From GCA-2726245 sp035513655 (lineage in GTDB: Bacteria; Planctomycetota; Planctomycetia; Pirellulales; Pirellulaceae): a stretch of DNA of 9,513 bases. Positions 7,029 through 9,513 of this stretch are shown here, in pieces. A program made the translations under genes and the position numbers. How positions within the stretch are numbered: the first letter of the stretch is position 1; each line of letters starts with the position of its first letter. Under the pieces are notes generated by a model. That model saw nothing but the letters and a program-made list of their open reading frames with translations, was not told the origin of the DNA and ran no database searches. The stretch is from the NCBI GenBank assembly GCA_035513655.1, contig DATKBV010000153.1:1-9513 (forward strand). Reading direction: 5' to 3'.

Positions 7029-7329
7029 CCAAGCACGAACGACGGGACATGCTCGGCGAATCGCTTTGGGGGTCACCTCACAACGCTTTGGCTACCTGCC
7101 AATTTGCAGTGGCCGCCAGATGGTGCGGCAGAACAGGACCGCTACTTGTACGGATCGACAACGATGAAAAGCAGACACTCAAAAATTCCCGTGGTCAGTT
7201 GTCGACATTTCGGCCAGTCGCAGGAATGGGAACTGTTGAGTGTTTGATTTTGTTTGTCTGATTTTGTTGTTCCGACAAACTGCTCTCTCCCCGAGGCTGG
7301 CGGAAGTTGCCGCTTGGACATTCAGCAGA
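7029..7329. other. intergenic region, left half, no gene seen
   Basis: About 300 bases after the SBF stop. An open frame overlapping the end of the SBF gene and running to 7261 has no recognisable motif and low-complexity ends, so I do not call it. A T-rich stretch near 7235-7270 contains the word TGATTTTGTT twice. No strong terminator hairpin was found immediately after the SBF stop. Confidence 0.5.
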
Positions 7330-7581
7330 GTTTTGGAGTGCGGCGACTTGTCGCCGCTTTCTAATTTTGTGGCTTAGCCACTTTCCACGACTTGCCCGCT
7401 CTCAGGGCCAAAAAGCGGCTCTGCCGCAAAGGAAAGCTGTGACAAGTCACAGCAGTCCAAAACTATGGAGTGCGTGCGACTCGTCGCCGCTTTCCCATTT
7501 TGGGCGTAGCCCTATGGCCGACTCGTAGCTTGAAAGTCGCTGCGCGACGAGATAGAAACAAAAGCGGTGACAAGTCCCCGC
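7330..7581. repeat. array of four double-hairpin repeat units in alternating orientation
   Basis: Four copies of a roughly 50-base unit: A 7330-7381 (+), B 7414-7463 (-), C 7464-7512 (+), D 7536-7581 (-). Each has hairpin 1, a spacer of about 8-15 bases, and hairpin 2. Hairpin 1 is GCGGCGAC-TT-GTCGCCGC in A, GCTGTGAC-TT-GTCACAGC in B (read in unit direction), and the same stem with one bulged T in C; D has one mismatch. Hairpin 2 is GTGGC-TTA-GCCAC in A, GCGGC-AGA-GCCGC in B, GGGC-GTA-GCCC in C and GTCGC-GCA-GCGAC in D. The stems differ by paired changes. A/B and C/D also form two larger imperfect palindromes. Hairpin 1 text resembles dispersed planctomycete repeats as I remember them. No protein is likely. 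Confidence 0.75.
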
Positions 7582-7598
7582 ATGCTGCGATCAGCATG
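7581..7598 (+). promoter_or_regulatory. perfect 7-bp hairpin in the symporter leader
   Basis: CATGCTG (7581-7587) and CAGCATG (7592-7598) pair perfectly around CGAT. It lies between the hairpin array and the SSS start, 53 bases before the ATG. There is no T-tract, so it is not a standard terminator. It could be an operator-like dyad or a leader RNA hairpin; the sequence does not decide. Confidence 0.35.
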
Positions 7599-7638
7599 AA
7601 TTGCTCTGTTATGACATTCGCAAATAGAGCCGTCCCCT

Positions 7639-7644
7639 AAAGGA
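7639..7644 (+). promoter_or_regulatory. ribosome binding site of the SSS symporter
   Basis: AAAGGA seven bases before ATG 7652-7654, a near-ideal placement that confirms this start. Confidence 0.65.
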
Positions 7645-7651
7645 ACCGTCG

Positions 7652-9295
7652 ATGCTGTTCGCGCTTGCTTGGCAAGACCACGCGGTCATTGTGGCCTATC
7701 TGGCTGGCATGATTGCGTTTGGTGTCTATCTGTCGCGGCGGCAAAGCAGCGATGAAGAATACTTCCTTGCCGGGCGGCGGATGCCTTGGTTTGCCGTCGG
7801 ATTGAGTGTGATCGCTTCGCTGTTGTCGAGTCTGACTTATCTTTCCGAGCCCGGCGAGGTATGGCAGTCCGGGGTGACGCACATCTTCGGCAAGTTGCTG
7901 GCGATTCCATTCGAGATGGTCATCGTGTGGGTGTTTTGCATCCCTTTCATGATGCGTTTTCGATATACATCGGCGTACGAATATCTTGGCGAACGATTCG
8001 GGCCCACGACGCGGCAGATGGGTGTCGGACTCTTCATCACGATGGTCGTGCTGTGGATGGGGTTCGTCGTTCTGCTCTCCGCACAGGCATTGGCGCGGGT
8101 CAGTGACATATCGGTCCCGGCGACGGTCGTCGCAGTGTTCGAACGAGCTGGGATTTCGGAACCGGCGGCATCGGCCCAGTTACTCCTCGTGATCGTGACC
8201 GTCGGCATCGTCGCCACATGCTATACGATGCTCGGAGGATTGCGGGCTGTAATTTGGACTGACGTCGTGCAAGTCTTCCTGCTGATTGGTGGTGGTCTCT
8301 TCACGATAGGGTTCATCGCGATGACGACCGGCACTTGGCTGCCCGATTGGTATCAGGCGGCCAGTCGTCACTTGACGAGTACCGACGCGACCCACGCGTT
8401 ACCCCTGTTCAGTTTCGATCCGTTTGTTCGCGCGACCGTCGTTACCGTTGCTTTTAATATGTGCATCTGGCACGTCTGTACCCATGTCGGAAATCAGATG
8501 ACGGTTCAGCGATACTTCAGCACGAGTGACGTGAAGTCCGCGCGGCGGAGTTTTGTGACGGGCTCGCTGTTTGGAGTGGGCATCAACTTGATGCTTGTCG
8601 TGGTGGGGCTCGCCGTATTGTATTTTTACGTCGGCCAGGGGATTGCTCTGGACGGCGGGTTAAGCTCGACAAAGCAGCAAAGTCTGATCTTTCCGACGTT
8701 CGCGGTCAGCCGTTTGCCGGTCGGCTGCGGCGGAGCGATCCTCGCGGCACTTCTGGCGGCGGCGATGTCGAGCATCGACTCGGGCATCAATTCGATCGCC
8801 ACCGTCATCACGACCGAACAGCGATCCGCTGTGCCAGGAAAATCGCACGTGGGAACCGCCAAATCGATCACGTTGATTGCTGGTCTATTGATTACTATCG
8901 CGGCGTATGGCCTGAGCTTTTTGCCAGATAAATGGGGCGTGGTCGACGCGATGCCCCGGACTTTTAACGCCATCACCGCACCTCTTGGCGGGCTGTTTCT
9001 CGTCGGCATGTTCTTGCCGCGAGTCGGTGAACGGGCCGTGCTTGCAGGGGCTGTCGCTGGGCTGGCGACCAGCATTGGTCTCGGCTACTTTGAACAACTC
9101 GCACCACTTCTGACGGTTTTCGGCTGGAGTCTTTCCGATCGAACGCTCAGCTTTACGTGGATCATGCCAAGTGCGCTAACCGTTACATTCGTCGTCTCGT
9201 TATTGGCCAGTTTTGTCGAAGGGCCCGGGCGGCGGTGCCGCGACGGCTTGACGTGGCAAACTCGCAACGCTAAACCGAACGAGGATATTGATTAA
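7652..9295 (+). CDS. sodium:solute symporter, SSS/SLC5 family
   Basis: A 547-residue polytopic inner-membrane protein with about 13 hydrophobic segments, a normal length for the family. Family marks in order: RRQSSDEEYFLAGRRMPW at 29-46, the usual loop after the first helix; SVIASLLSSLTYLSEPGEVW at 52-71, the unwound helix contributing to substrate and sodium binding; the signature GGLRAVIWTDVVQ at 195-207; NQMTVQRYFS at 281-290; and AAAMSSIDSGINSIAT at 369-384, whose Ser-Ser-x-Asp-Ser provides the sodium site in structurally known members. The hydrophilic tail from about 524 is cytoplasmic and unremarkable. SLC5-type proteins use the sodium gradient to import sugars, sialic acids, amino acids or vitamins; the substrate cannot be read from sequence. 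It starts at ATG 7652 with a good ribosome site and appears to stand alone downstream of the repeat array. Confidence 0.92.
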   Translation: MLFALAWQDHAVIVAYLAGMIAFGVYLSRRQSSDEEYFLAGRRMPWFAVGLSVIASLLSSLTYLSEPGEVWQSGVTHIFGKLLAIPFEMVIVWVFCIPFMMRFRYTSAYEYLGERFGPTTRQMGVGLFITMVVLWMGFVVLLSAQALARVSDISVPATVVAVFERAGISEPAASAQLLLVIVTVGIVATCYTMLGGLRAVIWTDVVQVFLLIGGGLFTIGFIAMTTGTWLPDWYQAASRHLTSTDATHALPLFSFDPFVRATVVTVAFNMCIWHVCTHVGNQMTVQRYFSTSDVKSARRSFVTGSLFGVGINLMLVVVGLAVLYFYVGQGIALDGGLSSTKQQSLIFPTFAVSRLPVGCGGAILAALLAAAMSSIDSGINSIATVITTEQRSAVPGKSHVGTAKSITLIAGLLITIAAYGLSFLPDKWGVVDAMPRTFNAITAPLGGLFLVGMFLPRVGERAVLAGAVAGLATSIGLGYFEQLAPLLTVFGWSLSDRTLSFTWIMPSALTVTFVVSLLASFVEGPGRRCRDGLTWQTRNAKPNEDID

Positions 9296-9296
9296 A

Positions 9297-9321
9297 GCAC
9301 GTGGCTCGCGTGCGAGTCTTT
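9297..9321 (+). terminator. possible weak terminator after the symporter
   Basis: GCACG (9297-9301) pairs with CGTGC (9309-9313) around seven bases, beginning two bases after the symporter stop and followed by GAGTCTTT. An alternative stem CTCGC/GCGAG uses the same bases. The T-run is only three bases, so function is doubtful. Confidence 0.25.
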
Positions 9322-9363
9322 GTAAGTTAGTTCCGGCACGCGATTCAGGTGCCACCATCGCCC

Positions 9364-9369
9364 AAAGGA
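9364..9369 (+). promoter_or_regulatory. ribosome binding site of the right-edge gene
   Basis: AAAGGA six bases before ATG 9376-9378, the same sequence as used by the symporter. It supports the short open frame at the edge as a real gene start. A small GGCAC/GTGCC hairpin (9335-9353) lies just upstream. Confidence 0.55.
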
Positions 9370-9375
9370 CGAACC

Positions 9376-9513
9376 ATGTCAGAACTCGCCGACGAGATCC
9401 AAGCGAATGCGCTCGAAGCTCAAAGATTCTCTCGAAAGCACCTGGTGCTAGAACTCGATTTCTCCGAAGCCAGTGTCGATTTGATCGAAGCCAACGCCGA
9501 CGACATCGAGTAT
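9376..9513 (+). CDS. unrecognised protein, 3' partial (N-terminal 46 residues)
   Basis: An open frame from ATG 9376 runs in frame to the window end. The visible part is acidic and hydrophilic with no signal peptide (begins MSELADEIQANALEAQRF) and contains LVLELDFSEASVDLIEANADDIEY, in which a beta-strand is followed by a helix. The pattern 'ELDFS-x-x-SVDLI' reminds me of several poorly characterised bacterial cytoplasmic families whose N-termini read LDYSPESL, but I cannot name one with confidence. The gap of 80 bases from the symporter stop leaves both co-transcription and a separate promoter possible. The call rests on the good ribosome site and frame; the function is unknown. Confidence 0.6.
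   Translation, partial: MSELADEIQANALEAQRFSRKHLVLELDFSEASVDLIEANADDIEY

Noticed and set aside
7001..7261. Plus-strand open frame of 86 codons after the SBF gene
   Set aside because: It overlaps the SBF 3' end, lacks any recognisable motif and has no clear ribosome binding site.
7307..7528. Plus-strand open frame of 73 codons in the repeat array
   Set aside because: It is composed almost entirely of the hairpin repeats, so it is unlikely to be translated.
7330..7581. CRISPR array
   Set aside because: The units alternate in orientation, are not identical, have no uniform spacers, and no cas gene is present.

Overview
This window looks like a chromosomal segment of a planctomycete, most likely of the Pirellulales / Rhodopirellula-Blastopirellula kind. 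The evidence is the gene content: a DUF1501 protein, a PSCyt1/DUF1549/DUF1553 (PSD1-type) secreted cytochrome, a secreted sulfatase-family protein, a clan AA (retropepsin-like) aspartic protease and an SLC5-type sodium:solute symporter. The intergenic DNA is also rich in GC-rich palindromic repeats of a style I associate with these genomes. No rRNA, tRNA, CRISPR array or transposase gene was seen.

Layout. 1-1392 (+): DUF1501 protein, its 5' end lost at the window edge. 1389-1522: a 134-bp long imperfect palindrome with 15-bp perfect terminal inverted repeats, lying between convergent genes and overlapping the DUF1501 stop codon. 5636-1561 (-): an apparent three-gene operon transcribed leftwards in the order aspartic protease, sulfatase-like protein, PSD1-type cytochrome, with gaps of 24 and about 11 bases. 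5637-6128: about 490 bases without a credible gene, holding at least two sets of inverted repeats. 6129-7028 (+): a membrane protein of the bile acid:sodium symporter (SBF/BASS) family with a TTG start. 7029-7651: about 620 bases without a credible gene; its right half (7330-7581) is an array of four alternating-orientation copies of a two-hairpin unit whose stems differ by compensatory changes. 7652-9295 (+): an SLC5/SSS sodium:solute symporter. 9376-end (+): the first 46 codons of an unrecognised protein.

How the parts may work together (inference). Planctomycetes carry many clusters of secreted sulfatases, PSD1 cytochromes and DUF1501 proteins, usually linked to breakdown of sulfated or complex polysaccharides. 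The minus-strand operon and the DUF1501 gene fit that pattern, although here the DUF1501 gene converges on the PSD1 gene instead of sharing its operon. The two transporters could import small products, but nothing in the sequence fixes a substrate. The most notable signals are the covarying hairpin array before the symporter, the palindromic element at 1389-1522, and a sulfatase-family protein with the nucleophile Cys and metal ligands but without the usual Arg of the C-x-P-x-R motif and without the usual His of the GKWH-type motif.
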